From Hoeflea_A sp965228785 (lineage in GTDB: Bacteria > Pseudomonadota > Alphaproteobacteria > Rhizobiales > Rhizobiaceae), in the NCBI GenBank assembly GCA_965228785.1, contig CBDDIF010000001.1, positions 186,001 to 250,000 on the forward strand: a stretch of DNA of 64,000 bases, in the 5' to 3' direction. The notes beneath the pieces are model-generated. The model had not been told where the DNA came from and did not search any database. It saw nothing but the letters and a program-made list of their open reading frames with translations. Position 1 is the stretch's first letter, and each line of letters starts with the position of its first letter. The position numbers and the translations under genes are program-made. Positions 8,100 to 15,739 of this stretch are shown piece by piece.

Positions 8100-8642
8100 A
8101 TGCCTGATCCCCAACTCGTTCCCGTCCTCGAAACCGAACGCCTGACGCTCAGAGGGCATAGGACCGACGATTTTGTAGAGAGTGCTGCGATGTGGGCCGA
8201 TCCACAGGTGGTGGCCCACATTTCGGGCACGCCGTCGACGGCCGAGCAGTCGTGGTCGCGCCTGCTGCGATATACCGGCCACTGGCAGCATCTGGGATTC
8301 GGGTACTGGGTCGTGGAATCAAAAGTCGATGGCGCGTTCATCGGTGAGGTCGGCTTTGCCGACTACCACCGCGACACCACACCAAGCATCGCTGGCCTGC
8401 CGGAGGCGGGCTGGGCGTTGAAGACCGCCGCACATGGCAAAGGATTTGCCACGGAAGCCGTGTCCGCCATGCTGGACTGGGCGGATCGCAGTCTGGACGC
8501 GGAACAAACGGTTTGCCTGCTCGACCCGACCTATTCCGCGTCGATCAATGTCGCCCGAAAGGTCGGATACGCCGGCGATGTGATCGGGACCTACGGATCG
8601 CTCGAAACGCTCTACATGTATCGGCTAGGTGGGTCTCGCTGA
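8100..8642 (+). CDS. GNAT N-acetyltransferase, RimJ/RimL type
   Basis: 180 residues. It opens with LETERLTLRGHRTDDF, the hallmark N-terminus of RimJ/RimL-type acetyltransferases, followed by YWVVESKVDGAFIGEVGFAD and the acetyl-CoA loop region AAHGKGFATEAVSAMLDW. The C-terminus NVARKVGYAGDV matches the usual N-x-S/A-x-R-x-x-x-K-x-G-F block. ATG 8100 is preferred over the upstream frame start at 8073 because GGAAGAA lies about 7 nt before it. The substrate may be a protein N-terminus or a small amine. Confidence 0.88.
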   Translation: MPDPQLVPVLETERLTLRGHRTDDFVESAAMWADPQVVAHISGTPSTAEQSWSRLLRYTGHWQHLGFGYWVVESKVDGAFIGEVGFADYHRDTTPSIAGLPEAGWALKTAAHGKGFATEAVSAMLDWADRSLDAEQTVCLLDPTYSASINVARKVGYAGDVIGTYGSLETLYMYRLGGSR

Positions 8643-8692
8643 ACAATCATCGACCACCTCAACAATGAATGAATAGCCGCGCAAGAATCGGA

Positions 8693-8739
8693 TGGCTGGA
8701 CATTTCCCCGACGCGTAACTCTCCGGAAAACAGCCGGAG
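8693..8739 (+). promoter_or_regulatory. Short ORF plus Shine-Dalgarno-sequestering hairpin before an MFS gene
   Basis: ATG at 8693 opens an 8-codon ORF (MAGHFPDA) ending at TAA 8717-8719, with a poor ribosome site. Directly after it, CTCCGG (8721-8726) pairs with CCGGAG (8734-8739). The right arm contains the GGAG that serves as the ribosome-binding site for the MFS start at 8748. The arrangement resembles translational attenuators of resistance genes (leader ORF followed by a hairpin masking the site), but the stem is only 6 bp. Confidence 0.35.
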
Positions 8740-8747
8740 CGCTTGTC

Positions 8748-9956
8748 ATGTCCACCGTTCGTCGTTTAACCGGGGCCGCCTATGGCATCCACCTGGCCGA
8801 CCAGATCGCACTCGTTGCCGTGCCGCTTGTTGCCGCGCTGGCTTTTGACGCTTCCGCCGAGGTGATCGGCATTCTTGTCGCCTGCCAGTCGATGGCCCAC
8901 CTGCTTGGATCCATTCCGTTCGGCATTCTGGTCGACAGCGCCCAGCAACGCAGTCTCGCCATCGCCGCGACTCTGGTTTCGATTGTCGGCTCCTTCGGCG
9001 CCGCCGCAAGTGTCCTGGCTGGAAATGTCGTCGCCTTCGGAGCGACAATCACGATAGCCGGGTTCGGCGCCGTTCTTTTCGTTCTGACAGCGCTCTCGAT
9101 CCTGCCCAAGACGGTGCCCGCCAACCGGTTGGCCAACGCCAATGCGGCCATCGAAATTCCGCGCGCCGCCTGCTCCTTTGCGGTGCCGCTTGCGGTCGGT
9201 CTGGTGGTTGCCGATATCCCGGCAACTTGGGTCTTCGCGGTGGCGGGTCTTGGCGCCTTTGCCGCGCTGGCGTTCGCACTGTCGCTGCCGCGTTTTGAAG
9301 TAAGCGTGCGTCAACGCGAACCCGTGATCCCGCAAATCATCGAGGGCGGCGCCTATGTGCTGCGTCACACCCTTCTGCTGCCGATATCGCTTTGCGCGAT
9401 TTTCTGGAATTTCGCCTTTGCCGCACTGCTTGTCGTCCTGGTGCCGACAATCCAGGATGTGTACCGCTTCGATCCGGGCACCTTCGGCATCGCCCTGTCT
9501 GCTTTCGGTCTTGCCGCGATTTGCGGATCGTGGCTCGCGGGCCGGTTCGCCCAGCAGGTCGCGCCATCCGTCATCCTGCTCTTCGGGCCCGGCAGTTCCG
9601 CCCTGGCGGCGGCGGGCCTGTTGGTTGTCGGTTCGGACGAGATCCTGCTCTATGTCTGCTTCTTCTTCCTGGGTTTCGGCCCGTCCATGTGGCTGATTGC
9701 CCAGAACTCGGTCCGCCAGCTGGTGACGCCGGGAACCATGCTCGGCCGGGTCAACGCGGTGATCCAGACCGCGATCTATGGCATCCGCCCGCTGGGGGCG
9801 CTGATCGGCGGCGTGGTCGTGGGCGCGTCCGACGCGAAAACCGGATTGCTGGTCGTGGTCCTGGCGTTCGGTGCGTCGTTTCTCGTATCGGTGTTCAGCG
9901 GACTGCGGAGCGTGATGAGCTATGATGGGCTGCAAACGGCCGAGGTGCGTGGATGA
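8748..9956 (+). CDS. MFS transporter, MFS_3 (EntS/MefA-like)
   Basis: 402 residues with about twelve helices. ADQIALVAVPLVAALAFDAS at the N-terminus and GSIPFGILVDSAQQR (54-68) match the MFS_3 group that includes enterobactin exporters and macrolide efflux pumps. AANRLANANAAIEIPRA-like sequence (PANRLANANAAIEIPRA, about 124-140) and FGPSMWLIAQNSVRQ near 310 are also typical of that group. Expected in the inner membrane as an exporter; substrate unknown. GGAG at 8736-8739 gives an 8-nt spacing to ATG 8748, inside a hairpin. The gene ends 15 bp before a convergent GNAT gene. Confidence 0.88.
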   Translation: MSTVRRLTGAAYGIHLADQIALVAVPLVAALAFDASAEVIGILVACQSMAHLLGSIPFGILVDSAQQRSLAIAATLVSIVGSFGAAASVLAGNVVAFGATITIAGFGAVLFVLTALSILPKTVPANRLANANAAIEIPRAACSFAVPLAVGLVVADIPATWVFAVAGLGAFAALAFALSLPRFEVSVRQREPVIPQIIEGGAYVLRHTLLLPISLCAIFWNFAFAALLVVLVPTIQDVYRFDPGTFGIALSAFGLAAICGSWLAGRFAQQVAPSVILLFGPGSSALAAAGLLVVGSDEILLYVCFFFLGFGPSMWLIAQNSVRQLVTPGTMLGRVNAVIQTAIYGIRPLGALIGGVVVGASDAKTGLLVVVLAFGASFLVSVFSGLRSVMSYDGLQTAEVRG

Positions 9957-9971
9957 GGCGCCGATGTTGTT

Positions 9972-10439
9972 TCAAAAATCTCCGACCGGTTTTGACATGT
10001 CGGTCAACCTCTCGCCGATCCGGCTTGGATGGGGTCTCTCGCCAGTCTTTCGGAAGCCGGCTTTGAGATAAAGCCTGATATTGGCTTCCATGCGGCTGTT
10101 CGTGTAGAGGCGCACTTCGTTCAATCTCTTTTCGGCGGCGAGCGCCTCAGCGTGTCTGAGCAACGCGAGACCCAGCCCCTGGCCCTGGAAATCGAGATCA
10201 ACGGCGATGCTGTAGATCAGCAGAAAGTTCGGGTCGGTCTCGACAACCAGGACACCGGCGATTTCGCCGCCGATCTCTGCCAGCCACACACGGCCGTCGG
10301 CGATGGGTTGCGAATAATCTTCCCAAGCCGGCTTCGGTGCTTCTCCGATGATTGCTTCGTAGGCCGGGACGTAGGCCCTCTTGCTGATTTCAGATACCTT
10401 TCGGGCGTCGTTAGCCCTGGCCAGTCGGAACTCAGTCAT
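9972..10439 (-). CDS. GNAT N-acetyltransferase
   Basis: 155 residues from ATG 10437-10439. Acetyltransferase motif A is clear: IYSIAVDLDFQGQGLGLALL contains the Q-G-x-G-x-A/G coenzyme-A loop. It is followed by RHAEALAAEKRLNEVRLYTN and NIRLYLKAGFRKTGERPHPS near the C-terminus. The substrate cannot be inferred. The start overlaps the end of the upstream minus-strand gene by 8 bp, so the two are co-translated. Confidence 0.88.
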   Translation of the reverse strand: MTEFRLARANDARKVSEISKRAYVPAYEAIIGEAPKPAWEDYSQPIADGRVWLAEIGGEIAGVLVVETDPNFLLIYSIAVDLDFQGQGLGLALLRHAEALAAEKRLNEVRLYTNSRMEANIRLYLKAGFRKTGERPHPSRIGERLTDMSKPVGDF

Positions 10440-11163
10440 GTGCGGGAAACGTTGCGGCGTCGGCCACCAGAATGCGCAGGTCCCCAACGGTCATGAAGCC
10501 CGCTGAGCGAGCCTGTTCCAGTGATGTGCCGGATTCATAACCGACGATCGGCAGGCGCGGATCGATCGATGCGACCGCGTCCGCCGCCTGTTCGAACAGG
10601 TCGGTGGCGGGCGAGGCTGCGAACACGTTGGATAGCCCCATACAGTCCTCAGACCTGTTGGCGATGCATCCAGCCTCGTATCCGCCCGGTCCCTTTCGGC
10701 CCAGAAACGATATGTCGGTGCGTCGGAGCATTTTCGCATTGAACATGCGTCGATCGGTGGGCGAGCCGGACAGTTTCCAGGCCGCTTCCCAGAGCGCCAG
10801 GTCAGTCTCGTCTTCGATCCGATGCCACCCGTGCGACACCGGCCGGGCACCGGCTTCTCGCCAGATCCAGGAGGCTTCGAACAGGGTTCTGAAACCGTTG
10901 GTCACGAGATCAAGCCGACAAAAACTGTCCTTGACGCCGACAGCACCATCGAATCGTTCGGCGAGGGTCTTGATTTGCTCGACAATCTCATCGGTACGAT
11001 CCGGAGACAGAACAGTCAGGTTGGAATAGTAGGGTGGCGGTTGATCGTCGCCGACAAAGGCGAACGGCAACCGCTCGTAGCCAAGCCCCTGCGACGAGAA
11101 CATCGCCTCATAGAGGTCGGCATTGTTTCCGGCGGCAATGATGGCCCGCTCGTCGACACTCAT
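10432..11163 (-). CDS. Hypothetical protein with GNAT-like C-terminal half
   Basis: 243 residues from ATG 11161-11163; the longer frame to 11370 runs across a strong hairpin and is unlikely. The C-terminal third ends LEQARSAGFMTVGDLRILV, the strand-helix ending seen in GNAT-fold proteins, and GCIANRSEDCMGLSNVFA before it resembles their central strands. A clear coenzyme-A loop is missing. It may be a degenerate or binding-only acetyltransferase. It overlaps the true GNAT gene downstream by 8 bp, suggesting that the pair act on the same substrate. Confidence 0.65.
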   Translation of the reverse strand: MSVDERAIIAAGNNADLYEAMFSSQGLGYERLPFAFVGDDQPPPYYSNLTVLSPDRTDEIVEQIKTLAERFDGAVGVKDSFCRLDLVTNGFRTLFEASWIWREAGARPVSHGWHRIEDETDLALWEAAWKLSGSPTDRRMFNAKMLRRTDISFLGRKGPGGYEAGCIANRSEDCMGLSNVFAASPATDLFEQAADAVASIDPRLPIVGYESGTSLEQARSAGFMTVGDLRILVADAATFPAHD

Positions 11164-11243
11164 CCCGGTTTCCTTGGTGCGTTCAGAAGCGCCGACCTTA
11201 GGCAATAGCCATGAGATTGCAATCGACGGATCCAGCAGAATGT

Positions 11244-11275
11244 GAACAGGCGCGCCTTCGCTGACGCGCCTGTTC
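11244..11275 (-). terminator. Strong stem-loop without U-tract
   Basis: GAACAGGCGCG (11244-11254) and CGCGCCTGTTC (11265-11275) form a perfect 11-bp stem with a 10-nt loop. It lies 40 bp past the stop of the YHS gene on the minus strand and before the next minus-strand gene. It is probably the 3' end or stability element of the isochorismatase-DUF1348-YHS transcript. No T-run follows on either strand, so classical intrinsic termination is not shown. Confidence 0.5.
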
Positions 11276-11315
11276 CAGGCATATCTCTGTATAGAGCCGA
11301 TGGGTGCGGGAAGCG

Positions 11316-11819
11316 TCAGCTTCCCAACCCGTTGACCTCTGCAACCGTGCCATGATGGATGCCCGGCCATGTTGCGGCGGCCTTGGCGAGGATGCCGGCC
11401 TTGTCCTTTTGATAGGCTTCGAAGACGGCGGCGTTGAGGAATACGTAGAGCTTGCCGTCGACGATGTCGGCAAAGCGCGGGCTGCCGTCGAGCTTCTTGC
11501 CCAGGGCGACACCGAGGGTGCAGTAACCTCCGTATTGCGGCATGAACTTTTCCGGGGCCGCGGCGAATTCATGCAGCGCTGCTTCGGACACGAAGTAGTA
11601 GGCAACGCCGTCATGTACGTAGGTGTGTTTCGCCTGTCCCGGAACGATGCCGAGGCCGTTTGCCATTGCTACCAGATCGTTGCCGCGGAAGGCGACGCCG
11701 TGGCCGTCGACCGTGGTTCCCTTGGACACGTTGTACTCGTCGGCGGCATGGGCTGCTGGAATGGTTGCGAAGACGCCGGCTATCAGTGCGGCGGCGGTCA
11801 GTGTTGTGATGGTTTTCAT
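11316..11819 (-). CDS. Exported YHS-domain protein
   Basis: 167 residues from ATG 11817-11819, with a clear signal peptide (MKTITTLTAAALIAGVFATI, cleavage after AHA). The mature part has the YHS layout: GVAFRGNDLVAM, then HDGVAYYFVSEAALHEFAAA, PEKFMPQYGGYCTLGVALGK, and DGKLYVFLNAAV. YHS-domain proteins of this kind are exported and of unclear role; metal binding has been suggested for the fold. It is the last gene of a three-gene minus-strand set with the DUF1348 protein (67-bp gap) and the isochorismatase-like hydrolase. Confidence 0.85.
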   Translation of the reverse strand: MKTITTLTAAALIAGVFATIPAAHAADEYNVSKGTTVDGHGVAFRGNDLVAMANGLGIVPGQAKHTYVHDGVAYYFVSEAALHEFAAAPEKFMPQYGGYCTLGVALGKKLDGSPRFADIVDGKLYVFLNAAVFEAYQKDKAGILAKAAATWPGIHHGTVAEVNGLGS

Positions 11820-11886
11820 GTCATTCGTCCTTCTTGGTTGGTGCCCAAAGGGGCGGTTGATAAAGCTTGGCAGGCGGGTCCGGGGC

Positions 11887-12351
11887 TCACAGGTCCAGGT
11901 CAGACAGCCCCGGGTGGTCGTCCGGCCGGCGGCCCTGCGGCCACAGGAACTTGCGCTCGGCCGGATCGATTTCGAGATCGTTGATGCTGGCAATGCGCCG
12001 CTGCATGAGGCCGTCGGGGGCGAATTCCCAGTTTTCGTTGCCGTAGGACCGGAACCACCGGCCCGTACCGTCGTGCCATTCATAGGCAAAGCGGACGGCA
12101 ATGCGGTTGCCGGCAAAGGTCCACAATTCCTTGATCAGCCGGTATTCCCGCTCGGTTTCCCACTTTCGGGTCAGGAAGCGCTCGATGGCGTCGCGGCCGG
12201 CAAGAAATTCCGACCGGTTTCTCCATCGGCTGTCGGCCGTATAGGCGAGTTTTACCTTGGCGGGGTCGTGCGTGTTCCAGGCATCTTCCGCAGCGCGGAC
12301 TTTCATTGCAGCAGTTTCTTCGGTGAAAGGCGGCAGGGGCGGGCGGGTCAT
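11887..12351 (-). CDS. DUF1348 / NTF2-like (SnoaL-type) protein
   Basis: 154 residues matching the DUF1348 nuclear-transport-factor-2-like family throughout: AEDAWNTHDPAKVKLAYT, WRNRSEFLAGRDAIERFLTR, IAVRFAYEWHDGTGRWFRSY and NENWEFAPDGLMQRRIASIN. No signal peptide. The cone-shaped fold usually binds small hydrophobic molecules or catalyses isomerase-type reactions, but no function is established for DUF1348. Start ATG 12349-12351 with GGAA upstream. It is 99 bp after the isochorismatase-like gene, so it probably shares its TetR-controlled promoter. Confidence 0.88.
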   Translation of the reverse strand: MTRPPLPPFTEETAAMKVRAAEDAWNTHDPAKVKLAYTADSRWRNRSEFLAGRDAIERFLTRKWETEREYRLIKELWTFAGNRIAVRFAYEWHDGTGRWFRSYGNENWEFAPDGLMQRRIASINDLEIDPAERKFLWPQGRRPDDHPGLSDLDL

Positions 12352-12450
12352 CGTTCCGGTTCCAATTCGATTTGCTTTTTGGGGCCGTCCGACCGCCTGT
12401 CGGGGAGGAGGCGGCCGGGCGCGCCGGGAGGGAGCGGCGCTTGGCGACTG

Positions 12451-13248
12451 TCAGTTGGTGGCAGATGCCTGGATGGCAGCCACGGCCGAGCTGGTGTCCG
12501 TGACGTGGCTGGCGATCATGCGGAAGTTGGTCAGTGCGGCCGCATAGCCGTCATAACCGGGGACCTGGGCGGCGGCCGTTGCGTCGGCCACGACCATGAC
12601 CTCGAACCCTTCCTCGATGAGCGCCCGCATGTGGGATTCGGTGCACAGGTTGGCGGACATGCCGGCGATGATGACCTTGTCGATGCCGCGCTTGCGCATC
12701 TGCAGAACCAGGTCATTGGTTTCCGGACCGTAGACCTTGTGCGGGCTGGTCACGACGGTGGCGCCGTCGTCGATGTACTTTTTGTACTGCTCCAGCCAGT
12801 CGGCGCCCGAACCCTCGAACCCTTCCGTGTTGAGCGGGCCCTTGCGATTGAACATGCCTATTTTGTGCATCAGCGTTTCAAGTGCGCCCTCGAACTTCCA
12901 GCCGTGATCGTGCGGAAAGTAGTAGTGCGGCGAGATGAAGACCGGCATGTCGGTGGCCTTGGCAGCCGCGAACAGCCGGTCGATGTTTTCCACCGTGCCG
13001 TTTTCCTCGACGTTCTTGCCGACAACACCCCAGGTGACGCCCAGCGGGCTCAGAAAGTCGTTCTGCGGATCGGTGACCAGCAGCGCTGTCGTGCCCTGAA
13101 CGATTTCGAAGCCTGGATCCGGCAGCCCGCTGTTGTCGGCATGGACGGCATTTCCGGCGACGGAAAGAGCCAGGGCGATGGCCGTGGTCAGTGCGGCGGC
13201 GGGGCGACGGACCCTGCTTCCCATGATCGTTTTCGAAAGGATTTTCAT
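12451..13248 (-). CDS. Exported isochorismatase-family cysteine hydrolase
   Basis: 265 residues. A long basic N-region and hydrophobic stretch (about 14-37, ending VHA) form a signal peptide, which is unusual for this mostly cytoplasmic family. The catalytic triad of the family is present: Asp in LVTDPQNDF (about 60), Lys in SPHKVYG (about 171) and the nucleophile Cys in GMSANLCTESHMRAL (about 202). Members hydrolyse amides, carbamoyl groups or vinyl ethers; the substrate is unknown. First gene of an operon with DUF1348 and YHS genes, divergent from a TetR regulator and preceded by an operator pair. Confidence 0.88.
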   Translation of the reverse strand: MKILSKTIMGSRVRRPAAALTTAIALALSVAGNAVHADNSGLPDPGFEIVQGTTALLVTDPQNDFLSPLGVTWGVVGKNVEENGTVENIDRLFAAAKATDMPVFISPHYYFPHDHGWKFEGALETLMHKIGMFNRKGPLNTEGFEGSGADWLEQYKKYIDDGATVVTSPHKVYGPETNDLVLQMRKRGIDKVIIAGMSANLCTESHMRALIEEGFEVMVVADATAAAQVPGYDGYAAALTNFRMIASHVTDTSSAVAAIQASATN

Positions 13249-13271
13249 GTCGGTCTCCGTTGGTTCATCCT

Positions 13272-13328
13272 AAAGGTTACCGATCGGTACACCTTGTGTG
13301 CCAATAAGTGTACCGATCAGTAACCTTT
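13272..13328. promoter_or_regulatory. Paired TetR-type operators upstream of the isochorismatase operon
   Basis: TACCGATCGGTA (13278-13289) is a perfect 12-bp palindrome. TACCGATCAGTA (13311-13322) is a near-perfect second copy. The two sites are themselves inverted relative to each other: 19 bp at 13272-13290 match the reverse complement of 13310-13328 at 18 positions. They lie 24-80 bp upstream of the hydrolase start. TACCGATCGGTA-like palindromes are typical of TetR-family operators. Confidence 0.8.
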
Positions 13329-13432
13329 GTCAACTGGATTTGGTGACGGAGCTAACAGCTGATGAGGCGGGGTCGCGCTAATTGCCTGAAAAGGATCACG
13401 AAAAATTTTTCGAAAAAATTGCGAGAATGCAC

Positions 13433-13455
13433 TATATTGTGTACAGATCGGTTAA
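13433..13455 (+). promoter_or_regulatory. tetR promoter with overlapping third operator
   Basis: A -10-like TATATT (13433-13438) is followed by TACAGATCGGTT (13442-13453), a third copy of the operator found at 13278 and 13311. It ends 5 bp before the regulator ATG, so binding would block the start of the regulator gene: autorepression is expected. Confidence 0.6.
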
Positions 13456-13458
13456 CTT

Positions 13459-14034
13459 ATGGATCCGGATATGAGACCCACCAAGAGAGATGAACTGGTT
13501 CAAAAAGCGCTGAAAGTGTTCTACCGGGACGGCTTTCATGCGACCGGAATGGACAAACTCGTCACAGAGACGGGCATCTCGAAGACGTCGATGTACAAGC
13601 ACTTCCGCACCAAGGAGGATCTCATCCTCGCCGTCCTGCGGCTGCGGGACGAAAATTTCAGAAACTGGCTCTACCGCCGCATGGAGGATCTGGCCGACAC
13701 GCCCAAGGATCAGCTGATTGCCATGTTCGACGCGCTGGAGGAGTGGTTCGCGGAAACTGAATACAAGGGCTGCATGTTCATCAAGGCCTCATCGGAATAC
13801 CAGGAGGCAAGCCACCCCATTCACAAGCAATCGGCCGAGCACAAACGCCTGCTCGAAGTCCACATGCTGGATCTGGCGCAGCAGGCAGGGCTGAGGGATC
13901 CCGGCCTGCTGGTGCGGCAACTGCTGCTGCTCAAGGAGGGCGCCATCGTCACGGCCCATCTCGGGCACACGGAGAACCCGGCGCGGGATGCAAAGCAGGC
14001 GGCGGTCGATTTGCTTCGGCTGCATGAAGGGTAG
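13459..14034 (+). CDS. TetR/AcrR-family transcriptional repressor
   Basis: 191 residues. The N-terminal helix-turn-helix is standard: LKVFYRDGFHATGMDKLVTE, then TGISKTSMYKHFRTKEDLIL (about 23-60). The ligand domain contains FAETEYKGCMFIKASSEYQE, seen in the group of TetR proteins that respond to small reactive or aromatic compounds. An alternative start is ATG 13471 (MRPTKR). It is divergent from the isochorismatase operon, and three matching palindromes lie between them. It is therefore the likely repressor of that operon and of itself. Confidence 0.92.
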   Translation: MDPDMRPTKRDELVQKALKVFYRDGFHATGMDKLVTETGISKTSMYKHFRTKEDLILAVLRLRDENFRNWLYRRMEDLADTPKDQLIAMFDALEEWFAETEYKGCMFIKASSEYQEASHPIHKQSAEHKRLLEVHMLDLAQQAGLRDPGLLVRQLLLLKEGAIVTAHLGHTENPARDAKQAAVDLLRLHEG

Positions 14035-14048
14035 AGACCCTTCTGATC

Positions 14049-15164
14049 TCAAATCCGCGATTTAAGGTGTTGAATGCGTTCGATGGAGCGTTCGAGCTGT
14101 TCGAGGGATAGCCGGCCGTCCTCAACGGCTTCGACGATCGCCGCGTTGATCCGGTCGCCGAGTCCGGGGTCGAACCGCCCGTGGCTGGTCAGCATCACCA
14201 TGTCGTTGCCCGCTTCCAGGGCGCGAACGGCGGCTTCTTCGGAGGTGAAGCGCTGGGATATGGCGTCCATCTCGAGGCAGTCGGTGAGGATGACCGCCTC
14301 GTCGCCGACGATCGAGCGGGCGGCGGCGACACCCTTTCTGGAAAGCGAGGCGGGAAGATCCGGCCCATCGGAAAACCGTGAATGCACGACGTGGGCCATC
14401 ATGACCATGTCGGTCAGGTTGCTCTGCGCCAGCATCCGATAGGGCGCCAGCTCACTTTCCTGCCAAACAGCCTCGATATGGGGCAGAACGTGGTGGCTGT
14501 CTTGGGTGGCGCTGCCATGGCCGGGAAAGTGTTTCAGGCTGGTCAGAACGCCGGCCACCTGGTGACCGCGAATGAAAGCCTCGGCACATCGAGCTACAAT
14601 ATCGGCATTGGCGGAATAGCTTCGGTCAAGCCTGCCGATCACCGGGTTGTCGGGATTGATGTTCAAATCGACAACCGGACCGAAGTTGAGGTTGATGTTG
14701 AATTCCGGCAGTTGGGCAGCCACACGGGCATAATACTGCGTGGAAATGTCCGGGTCGCAGTTGCCGCTGAAATCGGGCATGTCGGCCGGCGCAACCCAGG
14801 ACGAAACACCAGTCAGGCCGGCCATCCGCTGGACCCGGCCGCCTTCCTGGTCAATGGCGATGAAGACGTCTGGCGCCTGGGCCCGAAGGTGGGATGTCAG
14901 GTCTTTGAACTGGCGAGCGCTGCCGACATTTCGTCCCATGATCGCCACGCCGCCGATTTTTCCATCCGCCAGCTGAGCCGACGCGGCACGGACGCCATTG
15001 TCATGGATGTTGGTGCCGTCGAACCCCACCAGGATGAGCTGTCCGACCTTGCGTTCCAGCTCGGAAACATCCGGACGGCTCCGGTTTACGATTGTAAAGG
15101 CGACGGCTGCTGCCAGAATGCCGACCAGGATTGCCCCATAGACAAAGCGCCTGTTGATCCTCAT
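14049..15164 (-). CDS. Membrane-anchored glycoside hydrolase family 3, NagZ-like
   Basis: 371 residues. One N-terminal helix (about 8-26) should anchor it in the inner membrane facing the periplasm, unlike cytoplasmic NagZ. GH3 motifs are IAIDQEGGRVQRM (103-114), NFGPVVDLN, SLKHFPGHG (209-217, with the family His-Asp type catalytic loop region) and ILTDCLEMDAI with the likely nucleophile Asp295. NagZ-type enzymes remove N-acetylglucosamine from muropeptides or chitin fragments. It converges with tetR (14-bp gap) and lies 12 bp past the GFA gene, probably co-transcribed with it. Confidence 0.87.
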   Translation of the reverse strand: MRINRRFVYGAILVGILAAAVAFTIVNRSRPDVSELERKVGQLILVGFDGTNIHDNGVRAASAQLADGKIGGVAIMGRNVGSARQFKDLTSHLRAQAPDVFIAIDQEGGRVQRMAGLTGVSSWVAPADMPDFSGNCDPDISTQYYARVAAQLPEFNINLNFGPVVDLNINPDNPVIGRLDRSYSANADIVARCAEAFIRGHQVAGVLTSLKHFPGHGSATQDSHHVLPHIEAVWQESELAPYRMLAQSNLTDMVMMAHVVHSRFSDGPDLPASLSRKGVAAARSIVGDEAVILTDCLEMDAISQRFTSEEAAVRALEAGNDMVMLTSHGRFDPGLGDRINAAIVEAVEDGRLSLEQLERSIERIQHLKSRI

Positions 15165-15176
15165 GCGTGGCCGCGG

Positions 15177-15584
15177 TCAGTTCTGGGCCGACCGGCGGGG
15201 TATGGCCGATATGTCGAAAGCCCATGGCAGCGCCGACTGGCACCAGACCTGCTTCTTTGGAACAAGCTGGTCTCTCTGCCGGATCGTCCCGACCCGCAGT
15301 CCAAAGAACGCGTTCGGGTCGCCATCGGAGCGGGCGTGAATGCGCGTTCCGCATTGCGGACAGAAACTCAACTGCCGCTTGCGGCCGCTCTCGGCGACCT
15401 TTTCATACTCCTTCAACTGGCCCGAAAGGAGATGGAACTTTCCGTCGATGACGCCGGCCACGACGCCGTAGGCCGTTGCGGAGTTGATCTGGCAATCCCG
15501 GCAATGGCAGATGGCCACTCTGTCCGTATCGATTTCGGCTTCATAGCTGATGTGCCCGCAAAGGCAGCTGCCGTCGACTTTCAT
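15177..15584 (-). CDS. GFA-family zinc protein
   Basis: 135 residues from ATG 15582-15584. It has the GFA (glutathione-dependent formaldehyde-activating enzyme-like) zinc ligands: GSCLCG (Cys7, Cys9), CHCRDC (Cys26, Cys28, Cys31) and FCPQCGTRI (Cys75, Cys78). Most GFA proteins have no shown formaldehyde activity and their roles vary, so only the family is assigned. It lies directly before the GH3 gene on the minus strand. Confidence 0.9.
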   Translation of the reverse strand: MKVDGSCLCGHISYEAEIDTDRVAICHCRDCQINSATAYGVVAGVIDGKFHLLSGQLKEYEKVAESGRKRQLSFCPQCGTRIHARSDGDPNAFFGLRVGTIRQRDQLVPKKQVWCQSALPWAFDISAIPRRSAQN

Positions 15585-15739
15585 GGCCACGTCTCCCCAT
15601 TTCAGACATGCGCGACCCGTTAGGGACGTCGCACGCGCCCGACACAAGCAGCCCTCGATTTGATTGGCAACACCTGATCGTGACTGGGCGTCCCTACCCC
15701 CAAGCGGAGGAAAGCCAGGTTTGGGCGTGACTTGAGCCG

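Noticed and set aside
11623..13323. 566-codon plus-strand frame across the YHS, DUF1348 and isochorismatase genes
   Set aside because: It is antisense to three genes with clear family motifs, and it has no family features itself; a GC-rich shadow frame.
15621..15696. 8-bp inverted repeat TAGGGACG / CGTCCCTA between the GFA and livF genes
   Set aside because: Arms are 60 bp apart, there is no T-run and no promoter-like element; chance is likely at this GC content.
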